Assembly: GCF_000003605.2 (NCBI RefSeq)
Contig: NW_003114460.1
Location: 1,436-31,688 of the forward strand
Reading direction: 5' to 3'
Length of the DNA stretch: 30,253 nucleotides
DNA from: Saccoglossus kowalevskii
Taxonomy: Eukaryota > Hemichordata > Enteropneusta > Harrimaniidae
Under the pieces are notes generated by a model. It worked only from the letters and a program-made list of their open reading frames with translations, ran no database searches and had not been told where the DNA came from. Position 1 is the stretch's first letter, and the number at the start of each line of letters is the position of its first letter. Shown here one piece after another: positions 10,269 through 20,129 of this stretch. Both the position numbers and the translations under genes were made by a program.

Positions 10269-10359
10269 ATGGAACCACACTCGTGCGCAGTTCGTACGTC
10301 GCTTTTATCCGATTCGGTTCGTGTCCACGAAAGAATGGTCCCTCAAGGCTGCTATGCTT
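10269..10359 (+). CDS. Small IQ-like protein, exon 1 (30 codons + 1 nt)
   Basis: ATG at 10269 has an excellent context (ATCAACATGG). The frame, starting MEPHSCAVRTSLLSDSVRVH, runs 30 codons plus one base to the donor GCTT|GTAAGTAATG, so the intron is in phase 1. The nearest good acceptor in matching phase is at 10878, 518 nt on, giving a 58-aa protein. The same phase would also fit the gene 2 exon at 14444, so this could instead be an alternative first exon of gene 2. The closer partner and the exon at 12414-12519 make that less likely. TATA box, start context and donor agree with each other. Confidence 0.5.
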
Positions 10360-10878
10360 GTAAGTAATGCAACGGTAAGACTTATCGCCGTGTACGAACC
10401 AACCATTGCAGTGCAAGAACAGCATATTATAAAACGCGACGTCACAACTTGGTACGTCGATATCTTAGTCCGCTTAGTACACGCAACGTACGAGGACAAC
10501 GGTTGCCTGGGGTCTGTTTGTCTGCATTCACGGTGATACCGCGGTGTTAAGTAAAACCAGGTACATGACATTATAGGGGTGGGGTGGGGGTTCGTATAAT
10601 GTTGTCAATTTATACGGGGTATCTTTTTCATATTAGTTTTGCTTTATTTTGGATACTTAGAAGTTAATGCTTTCTATTGATATTGCGTTGCTATGATACC
10701 CTAAATTAGTCTAGTTCCAATACCCACGTCCCCATTAACACGCATGTTAACCGTAATCTAAGTATAATTGGAACCTGTAATCTCAATACGACAAGTCATT
10801 ACATTCCTATTTATTTACGTTTTTCGTCACATCGAGCGATTGATATAGATTTCATTACCACGACTTTGATTCTTACAG
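10360..10878 (+). other. Intron of the small IQ-like gene
   Basis: The intron starts GTAAGT and ends GATTCTTACAG, 519 nt. Open frames inside it on both strands look like chance. Confidence 0.4.
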
Positions 10879-10964
10879 TGGATATAAAGCAAGCGGCGAT
10901 AGCTGCGTCTTTCCAGCTTTGGCAAAAACGCACTTCAAAAAAACGACATGGTGACTTCGGTTGA
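10879..10964 (+). CDS. Small IQ-like protein, exon 2 (calmodulin-binding-like helix)
   Basis: In phase 1 the exon completes a leucine codon and then reads DIKQAAIAASFQLWQKR, a basic tail and a stop at 10964. The total is 58 aa. The pattern I-x-A-S-F-x-x-x-x-x-R preceded by AA resembles the C-terminal IQ motif of small calmodulin-binding proteins of the PEP-19/neurogranin type, which are of similar size. Two hallmark IQ residues differ: the usual Gln is Ala and the usual central Arg is Gln. Calmodulin binding is therefore an inference. The local rise in CpG and the clean acceptor support a real coding exon. The first AATAAA downstream is at 11463. Confidence 0.45.
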
Positions 10965-12292
10965 AATACTACAACATCGACCCTGACGAACAGAGAAGAC
11001 TAGCTCTCTATATATAGAACGAATGGCTGTGTCTGAATACGCACACTACAATAGAATCATCTGTTCAATACTGTCCACACTAGAGTTACTCCACTTAATC
11101 ATTCAAACAGGATTCCGTTTGTCATCGGCAAGTTAGCATGTTCTTTTTTAAACAAAATCAAAGGTATATTCCATTTAGTAATAGCGTGGCTTTTTATTAT
11201 TATTTTTTTTTACTACAGTTTAGCAAACAAAGTCACGGACACGATCACGTGACCACTGACGTCATAGATCAAGCTGAGATATAATAAGGTTAATATCTTC
11301 GTGACAATTCAAACCTCGCACTGATTTTCAAGTGATACCGTGATAGGAAATGCTGTAAATTATAGTCGATGACGTATATTATTCGTGTGGGGTCATAGGC
11401 CAGACGTGAAGTGTCAATCAGTTACGACAACGCGATTTCATTGATAACAGTGTTAGTTCAGCAATAAATTAAATGATATTTTACATCATCGGTCAATTTA
11501 TCCAATCAACTCGAACATGGATTGATATATACCCTTCCTCGTTGTTGTTAATTTTGGATCAGTCAGGCGATTCAGACCGTGGCCGTGGCATCATAGATGG
11601 ACATTATTGTATCACCCCCTCCCATATATCGCCACCTGTAGTGGTTGTCATAAACAAAAAAAGAAAATGTGGAATTATTAATAATAATAATTTGTTTGGA
11701 TTCAAGGGTGATTTTATAGGGAAGATATGAAACGAGTAATACACACGTTTCTTTAAAATCTTACGCACAATAACTGCGGCGTCTTTCATAAAATGCTATA
11801 TAGTGATTAAACAAAAACAAGTGTCAATTGTCTAGTACGATAAAATCACGGATTCAATTTACATCAAAGCTAAGGTAATACTTATTTTGGCCGAGGCCCC
11901 CACTAGTTTGGAAAACAGACCTGTTAACGTCGCTAGAAAGAAAAAAAAAACACACTGACAGAACCAAGGGCGCTGCCACAGCAAACATACCTGTGCTAAG
12001 AGGGAACCCACCGTTACGTAGGGATTGAAAACGCATTACCAATACTCAGCTGCTTAGCGACATGCTGTGTTTATTTTATAGGAGGTGACCTCTTACAAAT
12101 TAATCCCTGTATACGCAGTAGTACTTGAATATATATATAGCCAATGGAAAGCATGCGTTGTCCAAGTCACGAATGGGTACGCTGACTATTTGTACGGCGA
12201 TGGACGCCACCTCGTGCGTAATGCCATTGATATGAACTGTTTGTGTGGATTGACCGAGTGTAATCCAATCTAGGTCATCCACCTTGCCTGAG
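10965..12292. other. Region with two unpaired strong acceptors
   Basis: A long pyrimidine tract and CAG at 11218 opens a 21-codon frame starting FSKQSHGHDHVTTDV. A second acceptor, GTTTATTTTATAG at 12081, opens a 63-codon frame starting EVTSYKLIPVY that ends at 12273. Both are in phase 0 and could pair with the exon ending at 8464, but neither is compelling. The candidate poly(A) signal for the IQ-like gene is at 11463-11468. Confidence 0.35.
11245..11264. promoter_or_regulatory. Composite E-box (TCACGTGA) and CRE (TGACGTCA)
   Basis: TCACGTGA at 11245-11252 and TGACGTCA at 11257-11264 are perfect palindromes separated by 4 bp. They lie about 1.1 kb upstream of gene 2's probable first exon, so they could be an upstream control element. 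They also fall inside a possible 21-codon exon, so coding coincidence cannot be excluded. Confidence 0.35.
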
Positions 12293-12301
12293 TATATATA
12301 A
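12293..12301 (+). promoter_or_regulatory. Candidate TATA box of gene 2 (distal)
   Basis: TATATATAA would place the transcription start near 12323. The resulting leader of about 90 nt has no ATG before the one at 12414, so this geometry suits the proposed gene 2 first exon. Confidence 0.38.
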
Positions 12302-12388
12302 TTCAGAAGTATTTCTGTTAGGAAGGACCGTCGGTGAGATCGTAGTTTCAAGCAGACTTAGTCGCACCTTTCCAAATTCGATAGTCGT

Positions 12389-12396
12389 TATATAAA
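12389..12396 (+). promoter_or_regulatory. TATA-like sequence close to the gene 2 first ATG
   Basis: TATATAAA is a better match than the one at 12293, but it lies only 25 bp upstream of the ATG at 12414. A start 30 bp downstream would skip that ATG. If used, the first ATG would be 12445, in a frame that does not enter the gene 2 main exon. Confidence 0.3.
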
Positions 12397-12413
12397 CTCG
12401 TGTGCGAATAGCA

Positions 12414-12519
12414 ATGGTGTTAGAGAGTAGACATCGTACTAGTTATGGGATTAACGCTCGAGCAAACAACGGCAGTATTGACAAACAAACAGAAAATATC
12501 GCGCGTAAGAGTTGTCATG
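12414..12519 (+). CDS. Gene 2, probable first exon (35 codons + 1 nt)
   Basis: ATG at 12414 (TAGCAATGG, G at -3 and +4) opens 35 codons starting MVLESRHRTSYGINARANN, hydrophilic like the rest of gene 2. They end one base past a codon at the donor GTCATG|GTGAGT. The gene 2 main exon needs exactly one base from its predecessor, so the phases fit and the joined codon is GGT. The same donor also fits a strong acceptor at 13114, which would end the protein after 21 further residues. Cassette or alternative use is possible. Confidence 0.45.
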
Positions 12520-13114
12520 GTGAGTTATACGTCCTTACATGGACATCTCGTTGTTTTAATTCTTAGTTTTGTAATACAAATATGACTTGACTTGTGTGTA
12601 TACCAGTCTTTGTCGGTCTCTGACTCGGTAAATTCTCCGACAAACTCAACTTATACAACTGGCCAAATGCCTGCTTTGTCGCGATGGGTTTAGCAAACCA
12701 CGACTTTTTTTAATTTCAATCAATCAATAATTGCAATTTATATAAACTCTGAACAATTGCTTAACCAGTAAACGCATGCGTGCTTCTTTAGAGGCGATTT
12801 ACTTAACTGTGATGAACTGTATTGTAATCAACAAGTTGTTTGGCTGGCTGACCTTCAACGTCGTGTGTGACACCATCAAGTCTTATGAAACTAGGCTCCG
12901 ACTGAATGCAGACAACTCGAACACTCCTTAGACACTTTATACTAGAAGCCATTATGTTTTTTTTAATATTATATATCAGATATACCCGTTATCACCTAGA
13001 ATCAGAACAGATTTGCTATCTTGAAAAACGGTCTGTGAGTGCTACTACTAAACACTATAATTACATCTAATAATTCCGTGGCACAGATCCGCCTTCTCCT
13101 ATTTCCTGTTCCAG

Positions 13115-13176
13115 CTCAGCGAACAACTCCTAGCAATGACGAGGATTACGACCGTGACGTGGTGGTTGGAACAACT
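13115..13176 (+). CDS. Possible alternative terminal exon of gene 2 or of a small gene
   Basis: The acceptor CCTATTTCCTGTTCCAG at 13114 is the strongest in this intron. Joined in phase 1 to the donor at 12519 it gives Ala, then QRTTPSNDEDYDRDVVVGTT and a stop, for a 56-aa product. Composition is acidic and coding-like, with codons such as GAC GAG GAT TAC GAC. Phase 0 is also open, for 41 codons. Either it is a short isoform, a separate two-exon gene sharing exon 12414-12519, or chance. Confidence 0.3.
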
Positions 13177-13479
13177 TGAAGTCACTACACGACATTTACT
13201 AGCGATTTCAACGCCCCATTTATACTGTCGAATGCTTTGATTATTATTTTTTTCAATTGCCATGCATTTCAGTGATTATTATGTCTGAAATAAAACAAGG
13301 CTGGGTCATGGTAGTATTTATTGGAATATATTCGGACAAACCGTAAAACACTTTTCCCTCATACCATACTCTCAGTGGTGTGATATTACGGAAAGCAAGT
13401 ATCTTGATAGCTGACACTTTAAGTTCTATTGTTTCACTGGCATTGTAAATACGCGAAAAACAACTTTGCCTCGACTTAC

Positions 13480-13544
13480 GTGTCCAGGTACCCATCGTCG
13501 GGTGCATATCCAGCCTCTCTCGGCTCGCTTCGCTCTAGACTCAT
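13480..13544 (-). CDS. Candidate minus-strand first exon inside the gene 2 intron
   Basis: On the minus strand, ATG at 13544 opens MSLERSEPREAGYAPDDGYL plus two codons to the donor GACAC|GTAAGTCG, in phase 2. A TATTTATA lies about 32 bp upstream. The patch is richer in CpG than its surroundings. The next good minus acceptor (CAG at 13287-13285) gives only four more codons before a stop. Another frame through the same stretch, containing MCTNESRAKRAERGW, is also open and ends in phase 0. Short and unproven. Confidence 0.2.
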
Positions 13545-14443
13545 TTGTACACATGTAAACAGCCTGCCGTATAAATAACAACCCCAATTCAACACGAAAC
13601 TCGTAAAAATAATCGACACATATATTCATTGTTACTATAGTAGTTTTAAAACAACACGCACGATAAAAAAAACCTCCTTACAAGCAGTTAAAAATTGAAC
13701 ACGGACATAGCGTTGAAATCTTTCGTGAAAACGTTGCCTGCTAGCTGACCTTGTGTTACTCAATGTTGTCAGACACGTAATACAGAAAACATACCAGTTT
13801 GACCCTCGGCGCAATTCTTGATTTCAAATGCATTATTCAAACGTTACCTGCGTTTTTGCCTGACTCGGCGTTAATATTAATATTCCAGTCGACTATTTTT
13901 AATTAACTTTTGTGTTGGTATACCGCCTTCCAATTAGCGTATATACAACGTAATCCCTTGCAAACTTAAACAATCTGTTGATGCCAACACTCTTTCCGTG
14001 CTCAACTATAGATAGTATCAAAACGTCGAATTCCAGGGCCCTCGTTCATTTGTTTCTAGTTCTTACTTGTAACATATAAGGCCCCGTCTGAATGCAACGT
14101 TGTGGCTTTTTGACCCCAGCGTCACATGATTCTTGTTTATGCCGCCAGCCATTCTACTTCACTCACTGATTAGCTGGCATACCTTGTTATTGGCAACCAT
14201 CATGTTGATTTGTTTGTTCGTCTACCCTCGGGCTGCTTAACGAGAATTACTACGGAGTCATGAAAAGTATTTTTAATTCAGCTTTGTTGACAGTCTCAAT
14301 TCAATATGAATGTTCTGTAAGTTTTGAAATAACCCTAGCCTGGGGAAGGTGAGGTTAAAAGTGGGACACTTACAAAAGTCACCATGGCCTGGTTGTTTAT
14401 TGATTATTTGAGTTCATCATTCTAATTTGATTTAAAATTTCAG

Positions 14444-15930
14444 GTGTGAAGCTACCGAAGCTACCAAGTCCCACGTTCTCCGAAACTACGGATGGTGTCA
14501 ACAACGTTAACGCCACACTCATTCCGGCTGATGAAGTACGTTTGAAAAGACAGCGGATAAAACATTTAATGACTAAAAAAGAAGAAAGAAAGGGAATAAT
14601 CAGTGTTATATCTGACGGTAAAACGTTGTGCGATATCATGGAGGACGAGAGTCATTTCGCTCAAACAGAAGACGACGTCTTCATGATAAACGTGAAAAGT
14701 CCAAAATCGATGATTGACGAGGAGGGCGCTGTTAGTAATAGTGGATGCGATAACGGGGGCAGAAATGTTTACTCGGCAGACAGTAAAGTACGGCGCCGCG
14801 TTCGGTTCAGCCTACCTGGAATGGGCGGGAAATGTCTATTTCCCGCCAGAGTAGAGGAAGAACTCCAACGCGTTCGACGATTCTCGACACCTTCAATGGT
14901 CGGCAATTTGTCGAGAGACGAAAGTAGTGACGACACTACATGCGGCGAGATACGACGAACACGTAAAAGTAGTTTACCACCGATAAATTATACGGTAGAG
15001 ACTTTCTATGAAAGCCAGGTAAAATCCGTGGATAAACTAGTGAATTCGTTGGTGTCCAGGGACACACCCGGTACACCAAGGGAAGATTCAGCAACAAAAA
15101 ACTCCAGTTTAGGATCAGCACATTTTTTAGCCGCCATGAAATGTTCGTCAGACAGTGACGATGTTGAAGACGATTCCGACGATTCCGAGGATAATATTCC
15201 AATGGAAGAAGATCGAGTTACAACTGAGTCGCCTTTACAGTCTATTAATGAAAATACGGCGATTTTGACGCCATCTCCGCTCATGTCCATTTCTTCTCCC
15301 AGAGTTCCAACTCCGCGTCGACGCAGAATGGGTGTTGTGAACTATAACACTGGAACACCTCAAGACAATACATTTAAACCGGTGTCCAGGATGTCTAATG
15401 GCACACCCGATTCAACGTCGCGAAGTATTGACGCTCGAGACCAACAGCTAACAAACAAAAACGGGTCTTCGTCGAATACGAACAATATAGGTTCTCCTGA
15501 ATCACGCAGTCCAAGGAACTCTTTGACGACGCCCCCAAAGTTGCTAAAGCGAAGAGCGGTCTCGCTGGGTCAGAATGCCAAACCGGATCTTGCTGCACTG
15601 GAACCCATGTCCAAATCATCGTCTTTTACACCAGACTCTGCCAAAGATAACGTTAACCGCGAGCAAGAAATGAAAAATCTTGAGTCCAAATTGGGATCTT
15701 TGAGGATCCGTAAACGTGAAATTAAATCGTACGGAAACGTAATTTCCGAGAGTCTTTCACCCCTACAACCAGAGCGACAGACACAGAGATCATTCAGAAC
15801 GAGGCGCAAATCATTGCCTTCTACAATGCCACCTTCACCAGTACTGATAACGCCAGAAATAGATTTTGCGTCATTGGAAAACTGTCGATATTTGCGGAGA
15901 AAACCATCCGATGAAGATATAGAACACTAA
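14444..15930 (+). CDS. Gene 2 main (terminal) exon: phospho-motif-rich protein, paralog of gene 1
   Basis: The exon follows the acceptor TTTAAAATTTCAG and has no ATG near its 5' end, so the start lies upstream; with exon 12414-12519 the protein is about 530 aa. The exon-encoded part is 494 aa, polar, low complexity and rich in SP/TP sites, with an acidic serine patch at exon residues 234-250. Motifs shared in order with gene 1 are GIISVI (50-55), LPPINY through VKSVDKLVNSLVSRD (177-206), the helix NLESKLGSLRIRKRE (411-425) and NCRYLR (479-484). Unlike gene 1 it has RRRVRF (116-121), matching the RVxF docking motif for protein phosphatase 1, and three RxxSxP sites (RRFSTP 144-149, RKSSLP 173-178, RRKSLP 453-458) of the 14-3-3 mode-1 / basophilic-kinase type. 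A regulatory scaffold role is inference. No family recognised. Confidence 0.88.
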
Positions 15931-16140
15931 GACTAACACTTTTTCGTAGATGTGTATAGCGCCACCTGTGGTCGTAGATGGCTTTTGTTGCTTTATTATC
16001 AAGTTGATTATTTTTTTCTGCTCGTTGTGTTCTGCCAATAATTATTAATCTGGTCTTATTTTACACAACTGGCAGCATCAACCACCGAGTCTTGGGAATC
16101 ATTCACATCGGAAATCTCCAGTGAACACAACTCTAAGGCA
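15931..16140 (+). other. Gene 2 3' flank before the minisatellite
   Basis: It has T-rich stretches and an AATAAT near 16038, but no AATAAA. There is none in the minisatellite either, so the gene 2 transcript either uses a variant signal here or runs through the array. Confidence 0.45.
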
Positions 16141-19100
16141 ACATAGCCTGTAATTATCTATTTAATGGAGGAACCTAAACTCTAATCATGTATCCTGGAG
16201 AGAATTTATACTGTAATCATCTATTGACAAGGGAACCTAGACGATAATCATCTATTAATGAGGGAACCTAGACTGTAATCATCTATTGGTGTAGAAACCT
16301 AGACGTAGTCATCTATTGATGTAGAAACTTAGACTGTAATCATATATTAATGAGGGAACCTAGACTGTAATCATCTATAAATGAGAGACTCTAGACTGTA
16401 ATCATCTATTAATGAGGGAACCTAGACTGCAATCATCTATTGATGTAGAAACCTAGACTGTAATCATCTATTAATGAGGGAACCTATACAGTAATCATCT
16501 ATAAATGAGATACTCTAGACTGTAATCATCTATTAATGAGGGAACCTAGACTGTAATCATTTATTATTGTAGAAACATAGACTGTAATCATCTATTGATG
16601 AAAGAACGTTGACTGCAATCATCTATTGATGTAGAAACCTAGACTGTAATCATCTATTGATGTAGAAATCTAGACTGTAATCATATATTAATGAGGGAAC
16701 CTGGACAGTAATCATCTATAAATGAGAGACTCTAGACTGTAATCATCTATTAATGAGGGAACCTAGACTGTAATCATCTATTGATGTAGAAACCTAGACT
16801 GTAATCATCTATTAATGAGGGAACCTATACAGTAATCATCTATAAATGAGATACTCTAGACTGTAATCATCTATTAATGAGGGAACCTAGACTGTAAACA
16901 TTTATCGGTGTAGAAACCTAGACTGTAATCATCTATTGATGAAAGAACGTTGACTGCAATCATCTATTGATGTAGAAACCTAGACTGTAATCATCTATTG
17001 ATGTAGAAATCTAGACTGTAATCATATATTAATGAGGGCACCTAGACTGTAACCATCTGTTGATGAAAGAACGTTGACTAAAATCAACTATTAATGAGGG
17101 AACCTAGACTGTAATCATCTATCGACAAGGGGACATAGACAGTAATCATCTATAAATGAGAGACTCTAGACTGTAATAATCTATCAATGAGGGAACCTAG
17201 ACTGTAATCATCTATTGATTAGGGAACCTAGACTGTAAACATTTATCGGTGTAGAAACCTAGACTGTAATCATCTATTGATGAAAGAACGTTGACTGCAA
17301 TCATCTATTGATGTAGAAACCTAGACTGTAATCATCTATTGATGTAGAAATCTAGACTGTAATCATATATTAATGAGGGCACCTAGACTGTAACCATCTG
17401 TTGATGAAAGAACGTTGACTAAAATCAACTATTAATGAGGGAACCTAGACTGTAATCATCTATCGACAAGGGGACATAGACTGTATTCATCTATAAATGA
17501 GAGACCCTAGACTGTAATAATCTATTAATGAGGGAACCTAGACTGTAATCATCTATTGATTAGGGAACCTAGAATGTAATCATCTATCGATAGGAACCTA
17601 GACTGTAATCATCTATTGGTGTAGAAACCTAGACTGTAATCACCTATTGATGTAGAAACCTAGACTGTAATCATCTATTAATGAGGGGACCTAGACAGTA
17701 ATCAGCTATTAATGAGGGAACCTAGACTGTATTCATCTATTGATAAGGAAACCTTGACTGTAATCACCCATTAATGAGGGAACCTAGACTGTAATCATCT
17801 ATTGATGAAAGAACGTTGACTGCAATCATCTATTGATGTAGAAACCTAGACTGTAATCATCTATTGATGTAGAAACCTAGACTGTAATCATATATTAATG
17901 AGGGAACTTAGACAGTAATCATCTATTAATGAGGGAACCTAGACAGTAATCATCTATTAATGAGGGAACCTAGACTGTAATCATATATTAATGAGGGAAC
18001 CTAGACTGTATTCATCTGTTGATGAAAGAACGTTGACTGTAATCATCTATTGATGTAGAAACCTAGACTGTAATAATATATTAATGAGGGAACCTAGACA
18101 GTAATCATCTATTAATGAGGAAACCTAGACAGTAATCATCTATTAATGAGGGAACCTAGACTGTAATCATATATTAATGAGGGAACCTAGACTGTATTCA
18201 TCTGTTGATGAAAGAACGTTGACTGTAATCATCTATTGATGTAGAAACCTAGACTGTAATAATATATTAATGAGGGAACCTAGACAGTAATAATCTATTA
18301 ATGAGGGAACCTAGACAGTAATCATCTATTAATGAAGGAACCTAGACTGTAATCATATATTAACGAGGGAACCTAGACTGTATTCATCTGTTGATGAAAG
18401 AACGTTGACTGTAATCATCTATTAATGAGGAAACCTAGACTGTAATCATCTATCGACAAGGGGAAATAGACATTAATCATCTATAAATGAGAGACTCTAG
18501 ACAGTAATCATCTATTAATGAGGGAACCTAAAATGTAATCATCTATCGATAGGAAACTAGACTGTAATCATCTATTGGTGTAGAAACCTAGACTGTAATC
18601 ACCTATTGATGTAGAAACCTAGACTGTAATCATCTATTAATGAGTGGACCTAGACAGTAATCATCTACTAATGAGAGAACCTAGACAGTAATCAGCTATT
18701 AATGAGGGAACCTAGACAGTAATCATCTATTAATGAGAGAACCTAGACAGTAATCATCTATTAATGAGAAAACCTAGACTGTATTCATCTATTAATGAGG
18801 GAACCTAGACAGTAATCATCTATTAGTGAGAGAACCTAGACAGTAATCATCTATTGATGAGGGAACCTAGACAGTAATCATCTATTAATGAGGGAACCTA
18901 GACTGTAATCATCTATCGATGTAGAAACCTAGACTGTAATCATCTATTAATTAGGGAACTTAGGCTGTATTCATCTGTTAATGAGGGAACCTAGACTGTA
19001 ATGATATATTGATGAAGGATCGTTGACTGTAATCATCCATTATTGATCAAACATGGACATTAACCATTTACTAATGAGTGAACACAGACTATCAATTTCT
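16141..19100. repeat. 31-bp minisatellite, about 95 copies, with higher-order structure
   Basis: The unit is 31 bp, containing CTAGACTGTAATCATCTATT followed by AATGAGGGAAC. Variant units carry GATGTAGAAAC, GATGAAAGAACGTTG, AAATGAGAGACTC or CGACAAGGGGAC. The marker AAAGAACGTTGACTGC recurs at 16601, 16942 and 17283, a period of 341 bp (11 units). A related marker recurs at 18025, 18211 and 18397, a period of 186 bp (6 units). Units at both edges (16141-16230, 19020-19100) are the most diverged, as expected if unequal exchange homogenises the middle. It is not coding: 31 is not a multiple of 3 and stops occur in every frame. Confidence 0.95.
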
Positions 19101-19503
19101 GAAACTTCTCATGTATCTCTGATGGATAACTACAAGAGTTTCTTGAAAGTTTTCCTGTCTTCTCCAGAAATTGGCACCGTTTTAAAGCATGTTGCTGCGA
19201 AAAGTTAGGGTGAGGGAACTTTCCCAAAAATCAGGATTATGTGAATTTGATCTCTACTATCCCTTATTAATCTAATTGGACAAAAACTATATATATTTCG
19301 TCCGGTATTTGTCGCATGACCGGAACCCTCCACAGTTTGTTTGTTCGTGCTGTACATATTATTTCATTGTAACCAAAATGTGTGTATGTGTGTGATTGTA
19401 TTTAGAGAGTGTTTTTACGTATTCGAGTCTGTATTACCATTTACAAAAAATCGTCATTTTTTCCTGATAAATTATTTTGCCGGCTAAGGACAATGAGCAA
19501 AAA
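19101..19503. other. Unique sequence after the minisatellite; one strong acceptor
   Basis: The acceptor TTTTCCTGTCTTCTCCAG at 19167 is followed by only 5 to 14 open codons in each frame. It could end a transcript's coding part or be unused. No other feature. Confidence 0.35.
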
Positions 19504-19791
19504 ATGAAATATAGAATATTGTTTCTGTCGCTCGTGGTCGTCGTTAACATTATGATGGAATATGTGAATTCGTCATGTATTTATTATTTGACGACTCCAC
19601 ATATTTTCGCGTATCGCGAACACCAAGACAAGTACATATCTAATTTCCGAGATATACCATGTTCTCGTCTTCAATTGTGTATTTTCTCGCGGTTCTGCGA
19701 GAGCCCGTTGATAATTTTAAAATCCGTCATATATTATTTAAATATTACTTTAAAGCGGAGGGGTCGTCACCTGCGCACGTGCAGGAATTGA
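19504..19791 (+). CDS. Small secreted-protein candidate, 95 aa
   Basis: ATG at 19504 (AAAAATGA, A at -3) opens 95 codons. The N-terminus MKYRILFLSLVVVVNIMMEY has the charge-then-hydrophobic layout of a signal peptide, with likely cleavage near residues 22-25. The mature part would carry five cysteines (25, 53, 59, 65, 93), including C-x5-C-x5-C, and ends in a basic tail with KRRGR, a possible prohormone-type cleavage site. CpG is higher than in the flanks (CGCGTATCGCG, TCTCGCGG). Single exon, no recognised family. A secreted peptide precursor is plausible, chance not excluded. Confidence 0.35.
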   Translation: MKYRILFLSLVVVVNIMMEYVNSSCIYYLTTPHIFAYREHQDKYISNFRDIPCSRLQLCIFSRFCESPLIILKSVIYYLNITLKRRGRHLRTCRN

Positions 19792-20077
19792 ATTCCAAGC
19801 GACGATAACAACACACGCTAAAACTCAAAGGCTCATGGGTAGGCGCTTGTTTGTAAACAATGACACGCTATGGCCATCTGACGCATGCGCAGGTGGCGAA
19901 TTCCCCCCGCTTTAAGCGCAGAGATATTATTGTATGCAATTTTGTTTGATAACTGGCGAAAGTGTCCGTCTCGTGAGTTCGCTTTGCTCAGTCTTATTTT
20001 TGCGTGTCAATATACTCTGCTTGAATTCAGCTCACTGTGTGTGTGTTGATTTGTATACTATATTTACAGCAATACTG

Positions 20078-20084
<7 letters not shown>

Positions 20085-20110
<26 letters not shown>
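20085..20110. repeat. (TA)13 microsatellite
   Basis: An uninterrupted TA run of 26 nt. Confidence 0.9.
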
Positions 20111-20111
<1 letters not shown>

Positions 20112-20121
20112 TTAGAAGCGG

Positions 20122-20129
20122 TGACGTCA
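20122..20129. promoter_or_regulatory. CRE palindrome TGACGTCA
   Basis: A perfect site in the context GGTGACGTCATATG, directly after the TA microsatellite. No nearby start codon makes it an obvious promoter element. Confidence 0.25.

Larger units (their letters stand above)
12520..14443 (+). other. Probable intron of gene 2
   Basis: It is bounded by GTGAGT and TTTAAAATTTCAG, with a branch-like TCTAATTTGAT before the acceptor; 1924 nt. It contains the alternative exon candidate at 13115 and a CpG-richer minus-strand patch at 13480-13544. Confidence 0.4.

Noticed and set aside
12082-12273. 63-codon frame after a strong acceptor
   Set aside because: Kept only as a note: frames of this length occur by chance here and its only phase partner is 3.6 kb upstream.
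14936-15809. Several open frames antisense to gene 2
   Set aside because: Shadows of the coding strand; no start or splice support.
16141-19100. CRISPR-like array
   Set aside because: The repeats are contiguous 31-bp variants of one unit with no unique spacers.
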